A DNA stretch of 64,000 nucleotides from Pezicula radicicola. Taxonomy: Eukaryota > Ascomycota > Leotiomycetes > Helotiales > Dermateaceae. The first letter of the stretch is position 1, and each line of letters begins with the position of its first letter. Location of the stretch: NCBI GenBank assembly GCA_003008705.1, contig PDUO01000043.1:35307-99306 (forward strand). The letters run 5' to 3'. A program made the translations under genes and the position numbers. Below the pieces are notes generated by a model. It was not told the origin of the DNA and ran no database searches. It saw only the letters and a list, made by a program, of their open reading frames with translations. Below are positions 36,020 through 49,430 of this stretch, piece after piece.

Positions 36020-37690
36020 AACTTATTTATAAAATCCTTATTAGAGACTAGGCTAGAGGATCTTATATTAATTAACTAATTATCTAACTCAGGAGTTACT
36101 CCTCTTAGTAAGGATAGACTAAATTAGATATTACTCCTCTATAGAGTTATATTTATAGATATAATATAATAGTATTAGAGAGGTATTAAACCTTTAATAG
36201 TTCATCCTAGATCTAAAAGCTATACCGGAGCTAGTTTATACTATTAAAGATAGTATAGAATATACTAGACATCTAAGGAGATATATTAGTTATATATATA
36301 CTAAACCCCTAGAAGACTAATAGTATTATATATACTAATAATATTATAGGTATAAGCTTATATAGAAGACTTAAGATTTAACTCCGAGAGGTAGATCACT
36401 TATAAAGATTCTATACTTATTAGGTTTAAGTATCTTCAATAGAATAAAACAAGGATACTAGACTAATAGTATATAGAAATTATTAAGGGAATCTTTCGAA
36501 AGGATAGCTATCGACTATTAGAAGTAAAGTATTATATATCTATAATCGTTGATCAATAGTAACTCAATACTACTTTAGAATACACTCAATAAAAAGATAG
36601 GTAGTAGACGAATACTCTACTAAGTAGTTACTTAACTATTAGTTCATAGGAAGGATACCCGGAGCTTGAGTTTCCTAGCGGTCTTGAATACCTCTATAGA
36701 TATTATAGAATCTAAGCTAGATAAGAGTATCTCTCGCTAATTAAGAAGTAGTAGATTATAGATCTATTTTCTGATATTAGCTATAAGTTGAAAACTTTCT
36801 TAATCAAGGAGTATACTAATAAAGAGAAGTCTTATAATAGTAAGATTTATCGAAAGATCTATAAATACCATTCCCTACTAATAAACATTAACTATATAGT
36901 TTCATCTACTACCTACTATAGCTTCGAAATATATTAGTAGACTTATTTAAAGGGATAAAGGGAGGCGAATCTCAAGGGTATACTTAGGAACTTATAACTA
37001 ACCTCTGTATTTAATACTCTATCTAGAATTACTAGACTCTATAATAGTAGTATAAGGATTACTATATTATATATAATAATAGTAATAAGGTATTATAATA
37101 TTAGTATATCACTAGGAGTAGCTACTTACTCTACTTATCTCCTAGTAGGTAGGAAACTACCTTAAGTATATTGAAAAGACCTAGGATAGATTCCTTAATA
37201 GGATTATAAGAGGGCGATAAAGAGTAGATAAGGTTATTATAAAGGCTATCGAACTTAGGGCCCCGGGAGTATCAACCTTGGATACTAAGTTTCTTTATAG
37301 CTAAGTTCTTAGAGGTATTATTTTTAGTAATTTCAGCTACTAAGAATATAAGATTATATAGAATAATATTCTAGAATTTAAAGGTATTATACCCTCTCTA
37401 TTTATATTCTTTAAGGATATTAAATTCTTATAAGCCTATATTAATAGTATAAAGTAGTTAATTATAGTCTCTCGGGATTAAATAATACTTACTATACTAG
37501 ATAACTACTTCAAGAGCCGGAAGAGAAGCTAGTTAATCTAGGTTACTGAAATAACCTTCTAGCCTAAAACAAGAAGTTTAATAATATATATAATATATAG
37601 TATTCTATAAGTACTTACCTTTATTATATACTATTATTAGGATCTATCTAGAGTACCTATTAAGAAGAATCATTTAATAATACCGAGAGC
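36020..37690 (+). pseudogene. Unrecognised + strand protein relic, part 1
   Basis: Reading through TAA/TAG gives a protein-like frame of about 330-550 codons. Preserved pieces include SNSGVTPLSKDRLN near 36090, HPRSKSYTGASLYY near 36210, IIKGIFRKDSYRLLEVKYYI near 36480-36540, EGYPELEFPSGLEYL near 36650 and KTFLIKEYTNKEK near 36790. Beyond 37150 the frame becomes uncertain. There is no motif I can assign to a known enzyme. The length and continuity suggest a large protein, possibly an accessory ORF of a big mobile element. It sits between two NLR relics, on the strand of the first. Confidence 0.5.
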
Positions 37691-38039
37691 TAAAGTTAAT
37701 CAGGGAGTACTCTAATAGCTTACTACTCTAGCTAGATAATCAAGCTTTGAATCTCCTGAGATCACGACTCTAAGATAATACCTAGCTTCCTCTATAATTC
37801 AAGATACTCTAGAATCTATACCTCTACTTATTATAACTAGTCTAGGAATAATTACTAAGTAAAGATATAAAATCCTATATATAGATAGCTTTAAAGATAA
37901 TAAGAAATATTTATTTCTAAATAATCTATATAAGGAGATAGATAAAAGTAGTAAAGGAATTACTTCTTTTTTTATTCTTAAGTCCTAGTTTATAGCTTTT
38001 TTTAACCTACCCTAGTAGAGTAGACCTAGTATAAGTACC

Positions 38040-40960
38040 GAAGGTTTAAATTCTCTTTTTCCACTAGCCCCTCACTAATAAGTATCTAAAGATATAGATA
38101 TAGGAGGTATAGGACTATAAAATACTAATTATCGAGAGTAGAAGTAGGAGCTAGAAATTATATAGGTCTAGTAAAGGATAGACTCGGCTAAATAGATATA
38201 AGAAATAATAGATCTTATATAGTAGGAGATAAGTAGATATATAGTTAAAACTAACTAAAGGCTTAATATAGAGTAAGAGATATAGGTATATATAGGTTAA
38301 TTATTAGATAATCTTCCCTTTTATAATATCTTCCTATTACTAATAAGAAGTTCTCTAGTATTAGGAGAGGTTATAATATAGAGTTAAGTAGTTAAAGAAT
38401 TAGATACTATAACTATATACTTTATAGAAGGAAACAATAACGAAAGTAATATAATAGAGCTAATAGAAGAATATAAGTTTATACAAGAGTTAAGAGTAGA
38501 TCTTAGTAACCTAAGCTCTCTTATTGAATATATAGTCGGAGAGTTTTTATAGAAGGGTAAGAGAACCTATAATAGATACAAGATCTATTTACCTATAAAC
38601 TTTTACTATACTATAGTAACTTAACTAGGAAACTAGAATACTCTATTCTTGATTCCGGATATAGTAGTATAAGATTATAAAGTATCAGAGATAGAATAAG
38701 CTATAGAATATCTAGAAGACTATAGAATACCTTAGAAGAATATATAGAAACTAGAAATAGTACAGGGGTAAGACTATAAGATAGAATATCAAGTAATAGA
38801 AAGTCTAGAAGATAGTAGAATACCTTAGTAGTAGATATAAGAAGAGGAGAAGGAAGAAGATAGTTCCTTACTAGATAAAGAGATAGATAATATTAGTTAT
38901 ACTCTTATTCTCGACGGAAATAGTTGAATTATCTACCTTAGACTTAGAATAGACAACTTATATAATTTTACAAAGCCAATAAGAGAATACAAGTAGAAGA
39001 ATATAGAACTAATTAAAGTACTACTAGATAACCTATAGAAACTCCTTTAATAAAAAGTAAAAGAGATATAGAATAATATATATTTATTACCTTATACTAG
39101 AAATAATAAGATACTAAAACCTAAAGAGTACTATAATATAATTAAGAATAAAGACTATACTCTCTACTTTATAATACTATCTCTATAAACTAAGGTTAAG
39201 AAAGACTTAGAATATACTCTATTACTACTTCCTCTACTCCTAGATTCCCCTACTCTAATTCTCTAGTCCTATTTTATAATTCCCTAGGAAATTATAAAAT
39301 AAACCAATAATAAGTTAGTATAATATATACCTAATCATAGAAAGCTTTAGGTATCTCTATAAACTAAGCTAGAGAGAGATATAGAATATAGTATATTACT
39401 ACCTTCGAATCTACTACCCCTAGCCCTAGAAAAAGCACCTATCGGTTACAAGGAGTAAATACCTTATATATATAGACAGGAAGATACTATATTATTTATT
39501 CCTCTATCTAATATTCCTTAGTATATATTTCCGCTTTATAGAAGAAGCCTAGAGGTAGTTTATAGGGACAAGATTAAGAGAGATTGAAATTAATTAGTTA
39601 AGGGCTATATAGAATAGAAAAAGATTAACTTTAGTTTATTAGTTCCTCTAATAGAAATAAGAAAATTATTTAGTAAGAAGAGATCTAAATATCAAGATAT
39701 CCTCAACTTTAATCTAACAACAAAGGTAAAAGACTACTAAGTTACTTGGGTAAGGACTTAACCAACGGCCGGTATAGAGATAGAAGCTAAAAGTAAAGAG
39801 GAAATATTATAATTTATTATTAAAGATAATATCCTTTAAATTATATATTACTATAAGTATTATTAGTTAGCTATTATTATATTTTTAGACTTAGATTCTA
39901 GCTATATAGGTTCTACTCGATAACTAGATATAAGACTTTATACTCTCCTTTAGTAGATACTCTCGCCCTTTAGAGAGGTATACTTACTAACTTAAAGGGG
40001 ATCTTTTAATAATAAGTTAAATAAGAAACTTAGAAGTAAGCTAAACTAAACCTATAAAAGAAATACTTTACTATAAATAAGGAAACAACTAGAGAATTTA
40101 ATAATAACTAACTTAGCTAATATTAGATATAGTATATAGTTTATATAAAAACACTAGAACCCAAGATTAATATAAGTACTAATAAGTTAGGATTTAAACT
40201 CAGAGAATAAAATAATTAACTAATAATAGTAAAATAATAAAGTAGGAACTATATTTATAGTTTAATTATAAGAGGTAAGAGATTAACTAAGAGATTATTC
40301 TTAAACTAAATATATATATAACATCGGTCCCTACGAAGTAAGAAACCTACTATACCAAGAAAAATAATAGGTACTTTAACTTTAAATAACTTAAACTCTA
40401 TATATATATTAATATAACCTATAATTTTATATAAGTTATATTTTATAATTACTCTTAAACCCTCTAGACCCCTTCTATTAAATAATTATATTTATATTAT
40501 TATTCTTATACTTGATTTATAAGTAGTCTCCTTTTAAAATATAATAGAGTTCCTCAAGAATAACTCAATTATCTAGCTTTTATTACCCCTAGTGTATATA
40601 AAACTTGAATATTACTTATATAATCATTTACTAAGTATAACTTATAAGCTAAGTTAGCTATTGATATAAGGCTATATAAAACACCGATCCCTATAGATAG
40701 CCTTAATACCTACTTATTAATTTAGGACCTAAAGCTAATCTTATAAATCAATACAAGTAGAAACTTATTCCTATAGGAAGGTAAGGGACGAAAACTACTC
40801 TATTAAACCTTAGGTTATCTATAATATCTAGATATATATATTTATAAATAAGTTAAATTATTAGAAATCTTTCTTACTATAAATATATAAAGAAAAGAAC
40901 TATTATATATAAGATATTAGCTATAGAGCTATAGGTTAAGGTTAGAACCTTAGACTAAGC
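38040..40960 (+). pseudogene. Unrecognised + strand protein relic, part 2
   Basis: A second stretch with a readable + strand frame holds charged, helical segments such as KELDTITIYFIEGNNNES near 38395-38450, ELRVDLSNLSSLIEYIVGEF near 38490-38545 and KGKRTYNRYKIYLPINFYY near 38555-38610. Later come VKDYQVT near 39730 and GPYEVRNLLYQEK near 40330. Acidic repeats near 38690-38830 (QAIEYLEDYRIP, then VIESLEDSRIP) suggest an internal duplication of about 115 bp. No known domain is recognised. It may belong to the same large gene as the relic at 36020-37690. The end points are loose, and the last 1.5 kb is heavily degraded. Confidence 0.42.
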
Positions 40961-41029
40961 TTTCGAAATAGCTTTTACTATTTTAATATTAAGAGAGGCT
41001 TTTTTATACTAAGATACAACGGTCCTACT

Positions 41030-44000
41030 TATAAGTTGTTTATATACTCTTCTATTTTAATTAATACCTTATTCTTTACCCCGGTATCTAAAGTATATAG
41101 TTTATTCCGTAAAGTCTTAGACTTAGTATATTTAGGTCTAAAGATTTACTTATACCTATATAATACCTTTGAAAATATAGTCCTAGTCTTTGCTATATTA
41201 GCTTAATATTCAAAGAGAGAGTCTAAACTCTAGATTGTTTTTAATACTAGGATATAAGTAATAATATTATCTAGACTAATTACCTTATTATAGCCTTATA
41301 GTACCTACTAGTATATCTACTTAGCCTCGGCTAGCTTATCCTAGTTAGTATAGAGGGCCCTTAGGTTATTGATTATATTAAGTATTAATATATAGTCTAG
41401 ACCCTATACCTTCTTATAGCTTTATAGTACTTACTAGTATATTTACTTAGCCTTGACTAGCTTACCTTAGCTCTTATAGAGATTCCCTAAGTTATTAGCT
41501 ATATCGAGTATTAATATATAGTCTAGACCCTATATCTTCTCCTTATCTTATAGTACTCACTAGTATATCTACTTAGTCTTAACTAGCTTACCTTAGTTAG
41601 TATAGAGGTTCTCTAAGTTATTAGTTATATTAAGTATTAATATATAGTCTAGACCCTATACCTTCTTCTTACCTTATAGTACTTATTAGTATATCTACTT
41701 AGTCTTAACTAGTTTACCCTAGTTAGTATAGAGGGCCCCTAGGTTATTAACTATATTAAGTATTAATATATAGTCTAAACCCTATACCTTCTTATAGTCT
41801 TATAGTACCTACTAGTATATCTACTTAGCCTTAGCTAGTTTACTCTAGTTAGTATAAAGAAGACTTAGGTTATAGACTATACTAAGTATTAATATATAGT
41901 CTAGACCCTATACCTTTTTATAACCTTATAATACTTATTAGTATATCTACTTAGCCTTAACTAGCTTACTCTAGTTCTTATAGAGGTTCTTTAAGTTATT
42001 AATTATATTAAGTATTAATATATATTCTAGACCCTATACCTTCTTATAGCCTTATAGTACCTACTAGTATATTTACTTAACCTTAGCTAGCTTACCCTAG
42101 TTAGTATAGAGGAGACCTAGGTTATTAACTATATTAAGTATTAATATATAGTCTAGACCCTATACCTTTTCTTTACCTTATAATACTTACTAGTATATCT
42201 ATTTAACCTTAACTAGCTTACTCTAGTTAGTATAAAGGAGACCTAGATTATTAGTTATACTAAGTATTAATATATAGTCTAGACCTTATATCTTTTCTTT
42301 ACCTTATAGTACTTACTAGTATATCTACTTAGTCTTAACTAGCTTACCTTAACTCTTATAGAGGTTCCCTAAGTTATTAGTTATATTAAGTATTAATATA
42401 TAGTCTAGACCTTATACCTTCTCCTTACCTTATAGTACTTACTAGTATATCTACTCAACCTTAACTAGCTTACCTTAACTCTTATAAAGGATTCCTAGGT
42501 TATTAACTATATTAAGTATTAATATATAGTCTAGACCCTATACCTTCTTATAGCCTTATAGTACCTACTAGTATATCTACTTAGCCTTAGCTAGTTTACC
42601 CTAGTTAATATAAAGGTTCCCTAGGTTATTAACTATATTAAGTATCAATATATAATCTAGACCCTATACCTTCTCATAGCCTTATAGTACTCATTGGTAC
42701 ATCTACTCGGCCTTAACCAGCTTACCCTAGTCGGCGTAGAGGGCCCCCAGGTTATAGACTATATCGAGTATCAATGTATAGTCCGGACCCTATACCTTCT
42801 CCTTACCTTACAGCACCCACTGGTACATCTGCTCGGCCTCGGTCAGCTTGCCCTGGTTAGTGTAGAGGTTCCCTAGTCTATGACATTCCTATATAACGTC
42901 ATCGTCCGGAACCAAGCTGTTTAAAACCATATATGAACACCTCATTGTATACTGGAGAAGCCGTCGTTGTATTAGCCACGGCTAAAAAGTCTCCTCTCCC
43001 GGAATATATACTCCAATGAACTTCACAGCTTACCGAGCGAGATCATAATCCCAGGCTTGGTTAAGAATATAAATCATCCACGAGTGGACGTACCCATGAA
43101 TACTATACCCTCGTGACTCGATCAAACCTTGCGAAGATGTATCCACCTCCACTAGCCCGTGGCTACTTAATACCCGTACCGCTCGATAGAAGCTTATCTC
43201 GTCTTTCGTCAGTTCTTATACCTAGTCGGGGTCGCTCGAGTCACTATACTAGAGAAGCTCTAACCAGAGATCCTGGCTATCGAAGTACACCCAGAAGTAT
43301 AAAAGCTTAGCTGAAAGGTCATTTTACTATTTAATGTAATTGAATGATATTTACTATATAGAGTAAAGTATTCAGTCCTCGTACAAGTCCAGTTCCGGAC
43401 TTAATTCCTGGAGTTGCACCTACGACTACTTATATAGCCGTAAATAGTCCACAAGACTCACTACCACTTGATCGAGATATACTCCGGCAGTTACTAGTAC
43501 AAGAGGAAGTCCATCTAATTCTCTAGTAAGTATGATAGTATCAGGATCTATCAAATAAGATTAGATCTAGATTACAGAAATACACAAAGTTCTCACCACT
43601 TCTTAGTCCTTCCCGTCTCGAAACATTTAATAAAATCTCAACACTATCATATACATCCCCGAGCTTACGAACCTAGATAGGATAACCATTTTTGACTTAC
43701 GATAACTATGTTATAATAATAATCGACCCTTAATATAATTCGGGGAGGAATCTCCGGATATCCACAGCCGCGGGATCCATCTTACTAGGCAGCTTAGGGT
43801 TATCGTAGTTATCATAAATCATCAACCACTGTATATTATAAGGTAAATTTAACCATGCTTTAACAGCATCTACTACCTCATCGAGGACTTCATTTATATC
43901 CACGTTACTAAGCCGAAGAGCTAAAGGGTATTCTCATGATATCTACTTAACTACTTTAACAAAGCTCTACTTCAGAGAATCCTCGTCCTTAATGTTCAGC

Positions 44001-45040
44001 CAGAATATCGCCGAGTAGCTATCCTTGTACCGCTTCGTGTATACAACACTAAGTTATATCTTACCGATTCCACCTAGACCATAGAGAACAATAGTATAGC
44101 GAGAGCCGTCGCCACTGAGTACCTTGTATATCTCCACGAGCTCTGTCTTCCTTACTACAAAGTGGTCGACGTCGGAAACATTAGAGAGGCTAAAGGTAAC
44201 TAAGAAGTCCTCGTACTTGAATCCTGTTCTAGTTAGTAGCTTCCCTAATATCTAGATATACCTTTACTCTCGATGAGTCCTTACAACTAAAGAGTAAGAC
44301 GTACCTTTTGAAGCTTTATCGATCTCCTCTCGAAGTCGATTCATCGCCTTATCCTTTCCTTCGCTATAGATGAGCAGTATATTGACGTCGAAAATACCTA
44401 ATAGCGAGTATACCTTATCTTCCTGGCGAAAAGTCTCGCGACTTACTACCCACGACAATCGCTCAGCGATACTAAAGTTAGACAAAGGGCTCCCTCGAAG
44501 GGCATTGGCTGGAATACCTATTACCTCACAGATATATCGTTCTAGGGAGGCCTTATTACCTAATAGCTCCCTCTCTTTGCAGAAGAAGTCAACTAATACC
44601 AGCGCAATAAGCTCTTACAGAGTCCAGCCTCGTGAGAACTATACACTTTTCTGAAATATCGATTCCTAGTCCTCGTTGGACCCATCAACCAAATCAGTTC
44701 GAGGCCGTGAAACATCTAGTAGATAAACGTAGTACTTAGTTACATCTTGGTACCAGCGAAACATCGAGTTGATAGCTTCCTGAAGCTCGACGGCATTGGA
44801 TTTATCGATACAATAGGTGTCCACCTAAAAGTATTATAAACCATCGCGCCTCGCCTGTTCTCCGTAGAACTGTATCTTACTATAGCTAGCCTTGCTCTTG
44901 CTTATATTATCTACCAGATCCTTGAAGGTAACCTCCTCTGATCCCTATCTATATAAAAGTATAGTATACTTAGGTATATCACTCTCAAAGAACTCGGTCA
45001 AGCTGATGTCGCCATCATCATCAGACTATAGTAGATGCAT
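41030..45040 (-). pseudogene. HET / NB-ARC / TPR fungal NLR, RIP-inactivated
   Basis: This is a STAND-type incompatibility protein on the minus strand, starting at ATG 45040 (MHLL*SDDDGD). The HET domain (45040-44264) stays in one frame: EFFESDIPKYTILL, the VDTYCIDKSNAVELQEAINS core near 44770-44830, and LSWVVSRETFRQEDKVYSLL with GIFDVN near 44390-44460. Next come the NB-ARC P-loop GLGGIGKI*L near 44060-44090, and LDGLPLVLVTAGVYLD with the downstream winged-helix region (43500-43000). Then come about 13 TPR units of 42 residues to about 41230 (typical NLGNLY..*GKL.KA..IY) and a C-terminal cap (LFEY*ANIAKTRTIFSKVL, LRNKLYTLDTG, near 41050-41210). The HET domain triggers cell death in characterised relatives. 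Stops are few in HET and NB-ARC but dense in the TPRs. The 3' end is approximate. Confidence 0.9.
41150..42890 (-). repeat. Tandem 126-bp TPR array (about 13 units) of the HET NLR
   Basis: About 13 units recur every 126 bp; the word gtctagaccctata (plus strand) marks each one near 41398, 41521, 41649, 41899, 42151, 42529 and so on. The two units nearest the NB-ARC (42660-42880) keep normal composition (for example NLYTNQGKLTEAEQMYQWVL), while the units further out are saturated with TpA. This is the ligand-sensing repeat domain of the receptor, and units are close to identical, as in rapidly evolving fungal NLR repeats. Confidence 0.92.
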
Positions 45041-45640
45041 TATTCGAATAAGTTCGAGGATCACAATACAGAGGGATTTCAGGTAGTCATTAAGCCGTCG
45101 AAACAATAGATATGAAGTAAGGTGAAAATTAGGAAGAGGACGTGAGGTTGAGGCTGCTCAGCTAAGCGGTAGCCTCGCGGTAATGCTATCAGTGTGCATT
45201 ACTATAAGCGCGCAAGACCTACCAATCGCTCGGGCTTACCGCAGGATTTCTGGAAGTTATAAGCCATGGGATATTCGAAGTTACGCTCGAACGACTCTTG
45301 ATCTATTCTTGTCGCTGGGGTGATAGGAGGGGAAAGCTGAAGGAACAGGAGAGTAGATAACAGAAATCTAGGATATAAAACGTATATTCGGTCAGCTATT
45401 TAGTGTACGGGCTTCCGCTTCTGAGTATTCAGCCTGTCCAACCAGGCCTATTTATCCAATTCAGGGCTGAATTGTATCACCAGATGCGGGGAGAGTAGGT
45501 CGTTTCACACTAAGCTAAAATCAGCAGTCACTTAATCCAAGGTACGGAAGGTACCGTCTCGCGTAGCGAGCTCAGATGAATCTACGAGCCTTAGTAGCCA
45601 CAAGGGAGATGATGGTCTATTAGTTTAGCAAGGAGCCTTT
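45041..45640 (-). promoter_or_regulatory. Upstream region of the HET NLR
   Basis: About 600 bp of normal, little-mutated sequence lies 5' of the HET NLR and ends abruptly in AT-rich RIP sequence near 45620-45650. It should contain the promoter and 5' leader. CpG-containing words such as GCTAAGCGGTAGCCTCGCGG (45152-45171) survive. No specific factor site or TATA box can be assigned with confidence. Confidence 0.45.
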
Positions 45641-48600
45641 AAAGCTTAGATATAGACTTTTTATAAGTATAAGAAGTAATATAAGTTTAATAGTGGAGCT
45701 GTAGTGAAAGGACTCTCTTATACTATAAAAGGAGACTATCTATAAATTAAGTATATAAATAATAATATAAATATAATTTTCTATTAGAAGAGGTTTAAAG
45801 TATATAAGGATAATAATAGAATATAACTTATATAAAATTATAGGAAATATCTAAGTATATATAAAGTTTAAATTATATAAAGTTAAAATATCTATTAATT
45901 TTCTTAGTATAATAGGTTTCTTATTATATAAGAATAGATATTATTTAAGTTTTTAGTCTTTAAGGGATATAAGTTATAGAAGCTCTAGTAAAGTAATAGA
46001 AACTTACTTTTTAAATAATCTTAATATTTATCTTTTACTTTACTAGTATTAATTAATTAAACTTAAGTTATACTTTACTAGTATAGTCTAATAATATTAA
46101 ATAACCTTTATCTCTTCTCTCTTTATCTCTTACTCTCTCCTTCTTCTTTTCTACTTCTCTTAATATATTCTATTAAGTAATATCTAAGTATAGATATTTA
46201 TCTTAGATATTAATTTTAATAAAATTAACTATAATATAACTCTAGTTTTAGTTTATCTAAGAGTAAAGATAGTCTTAATACCTTATATACTTATTATTAC
46301 TTATTTCTAGTTATAGTTTTAATTAGTAAACCTCTAGTTATAGTACCTTCTTTTTAATTATTAAGTTTTTAGTTTTATTACCTCTCTTCTACTAGAGGCT
46401 CTATATTTAGTAAACCTCCTATTTTAGTAAGTCTCTTATTTTAGTACTTTTAAGAGAGCTAAGGAATAACTAATAAGCTTTAACTATAATTAAAGTTAGC
46501 TAGCTTAGTAGGGTCTTTTCTCTTTTAAACTTATAAGATAATAATAGACTTAGAGCTTAGTATAACTTAGTAGACTTAGTATAATACTAGAGTTACCTTA
46601 TACTTAGTTAGTAAATTATAAGATTATAAAGATTAGATAATTAATAGATCTAGGTTTTCTAGTTTTCTTATACTCTAGACTAGTTATTATAAGTAGATTA
46701 TTAGTATACTTATAAATATAAAGTTAACTCTTATTCTTATTACTCTCCTTATCTCTTCTAGTATTATATACCCCTATTAGTAATATCTCAAGTATTAGAA
46801 GTAATAGAATATTATTTAGATTACTAATTATAGTTATATAACTAAGATAATTAGTATTATAATAATATAACAACATAAGCCTAATTTACCTTTCTTTATT
46901 CTAAACTTTTTTTAACACGAATAAACTATATACAATTAATTTTTATCTTAATTAGTATTATAATAATAATCTAAATTTAAGAGGGATTTATTCCTCTTTC
47001 TATTTTATCTTTATTATTAGCTAAGATTCTAACTAAAGTCTTCTAAAGAATAAATACTTTCTTAACTTCCTTTATATTACTATCTATATTATTAACTTAC
47101 TTACTTTATACTTATAACCTATAGATATCTCCTTCAACGTTTATTATACCTACTATATCTACTACTTTAGTATATATTACTCTTATTAAAAGTCTAAGCT
47201 CTTCTATTATTTTATATATCCTAAAATATAATATAACTATTATATATACTTAACTAATAACTATAATCTCTTTAGTACTAGGTACTATCTTATCTTTTAT
47301 CTCTAGTAGTATATACTTATTAAAGAGCCTCTATAAAGGTAATATTACTTACTATACTACTAGTTTAGAAGTATATAGAATTACTAATAATAGAGATATC
47401 TAGAGAGTAGTTACCCTCCCTTATAACCTAATAGGTTCTAAATCTAATAATAATCTATACTATAGTAAGATAATTATAATTACCTATATTATAACTAGTA
47501 AGATAACTATAACTACTATAGTTAATAAGTATATAAGCTATAATAGCTTTTTTATTAATCTCTTTAATATAGTTTTCCTTAATCTTAATAACCTTACTAT
47601 TAGTTATACTAAGACTACTTAGTACTTTAATTAAAAACCTTAATAAATATAAAATACTCCTATATATAAAGTAGATTACTAAAGGGGTAGTTATAGATTA
47701 ATATTAACTAGGGGGTAAGACTAGTACTTTCTAGTATAACTCAATAGATAGTAGTAATAGAACTTTAAAGTCTTAAGTTTAAAAAGTACTATATATAATA
47801 TAGATTTATAGTTTTATTTTATATTACTTTATTACCTTTAAATAAGAATATCCTTTAAAGCTAATAATTAATAAACTTATTATATATAAGTCTATACTTA
47901 TATAATCTTAATTCTTTCCTATATTAATAATAATATATAATTTAAATCTATAAGCTTTAAGTTAATTAGAATAATAACTAATACTAGTAAGTCTTATAAA
48001 TAGATAATAAGTATTATAATTACTATTTAATATTCTATACTTAAGTATATCATCTATTCCTAGGTACCCTTCTACCCTAGTATACTCTACTCTATAGCTT
48101 CTATTTCTATTCCTCCTACTCCTTTACCTCCCGCTCCTATTCTATCTATAGACCTTAATCTCTACTTAATAAAGTAAAGTTTCAATAAGAGTATCCTTTA
48201 CTATAGGTTAAATACTAGTTTCTAAGTAGTATTAGAACTTATTAACTAGTATATAAATATAAGTATATTTTATTAATTAAATATTTTTATAATAGATATA
48301 AGAGTTTAACTTATATTAAAATTAATTAACTTTTAAAAGAGTTATAAAGTATATACTATTATATTACTAGATACTTTTATATTTATAAGAGAACTACTAA
48401 CTTATAAGCTTTATAAATAATTATAAGGTTTAAATAATAATATATATTATATATCCTATTATACTATAGGTAATATTATTCTAATTAGATACTATTCTAA
48501 GTCTTACTACCTTAGTATTTTATTAAACTCTTTTAAATCTATTAATTTATACTAGATCTTAGTCTTATTTACTACTACCTCTAAGGATAGACTTACTCTT

Positions 48601-49179
48601 AGAGGGGGCTTTCTAGATTATCTTAAATATATCTTATTAATAAGGACCTAGGACTAGTTTATATTAGCTCTATATAGTAACTTAATTCTACTTACTAACC
48701 TTGAGAAGCTTCTTCTATATATATAGTATATTACTTCTATCCTATAATCTAGGTATATAGCTAGTAAATCTATAACTAAACTTAGTCTTCTTATTCTCTA
48801 TTTAATCTCTAGGTTTTAAATAGTTAACTAAGATAGAAAAATCTTATCTACTAATTATAATAATAGATAAGAGTAGAGCTAACTATATATATTCTAAACT
48901 AGATAGTATCTCTAAAGTAATAACTAAAGTATCTACTATCCCTAGTAGTATTATCTCTATCTACTAATAAGCTACCTTGAAGATCTAGTAATTTCTCTAG
49001 ACCCTATAAGCTTATATCTTATTTATATATTACTCCTAAAAGGTAATAAATAAGTTACTAGTAGAGAGGGGTATAGAGTATAAATCCTTTATAAAAAAAG
49101 ATCTATTTCTAATATAAGGGCTTGATTAAGTATAAAGTTACTATATCTCTAAATAATTATTACTAGAGTTTTTAGTATT

Positions 49180-49430
49180 ATTAATAGTATTTTAATAAAG
49201 TAGATAGTTATTAGATCTTATTATAATAATATTATTATTTCTTTTAGATTATCTATTATCCTAGACTTTATACTAAGTATAAAAGTCTTCTAAAACTTTC
49301 TTATAAGTTAGTTTAGCTTCGGAGTCCGCTAGGGTATCTACCTCTCTATATTCTAAGGATCTAATAGACTATATAATTATAATACTATTAACTACCTCTA
49401 GGTTCTCTAATAGTATACTCCCTATATTAG
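49180..49430 (-). pseudogene. Possible RNase H-like end of a retroelement
   Basis: The minus strand reads through a segment with YREVDTLADSEAKLTYKKVL near 49290-49350. The part VDTLADSEAK resembles the NEADxLAxxxA block that closes retroelement RNase H domains. A protein-like frame continues to about 48520. No RT box could be found at the expected distance, so the assignment is weak. Confidence 0.25.

Noticed and set aside
42694..44654. Small + strand open frames at 42694-42876, 43113-43310 and 44370-44654
   Set aside because: They are antisense shadows of the HET NLR, whose minus-strand frame encodes the recognised domains.
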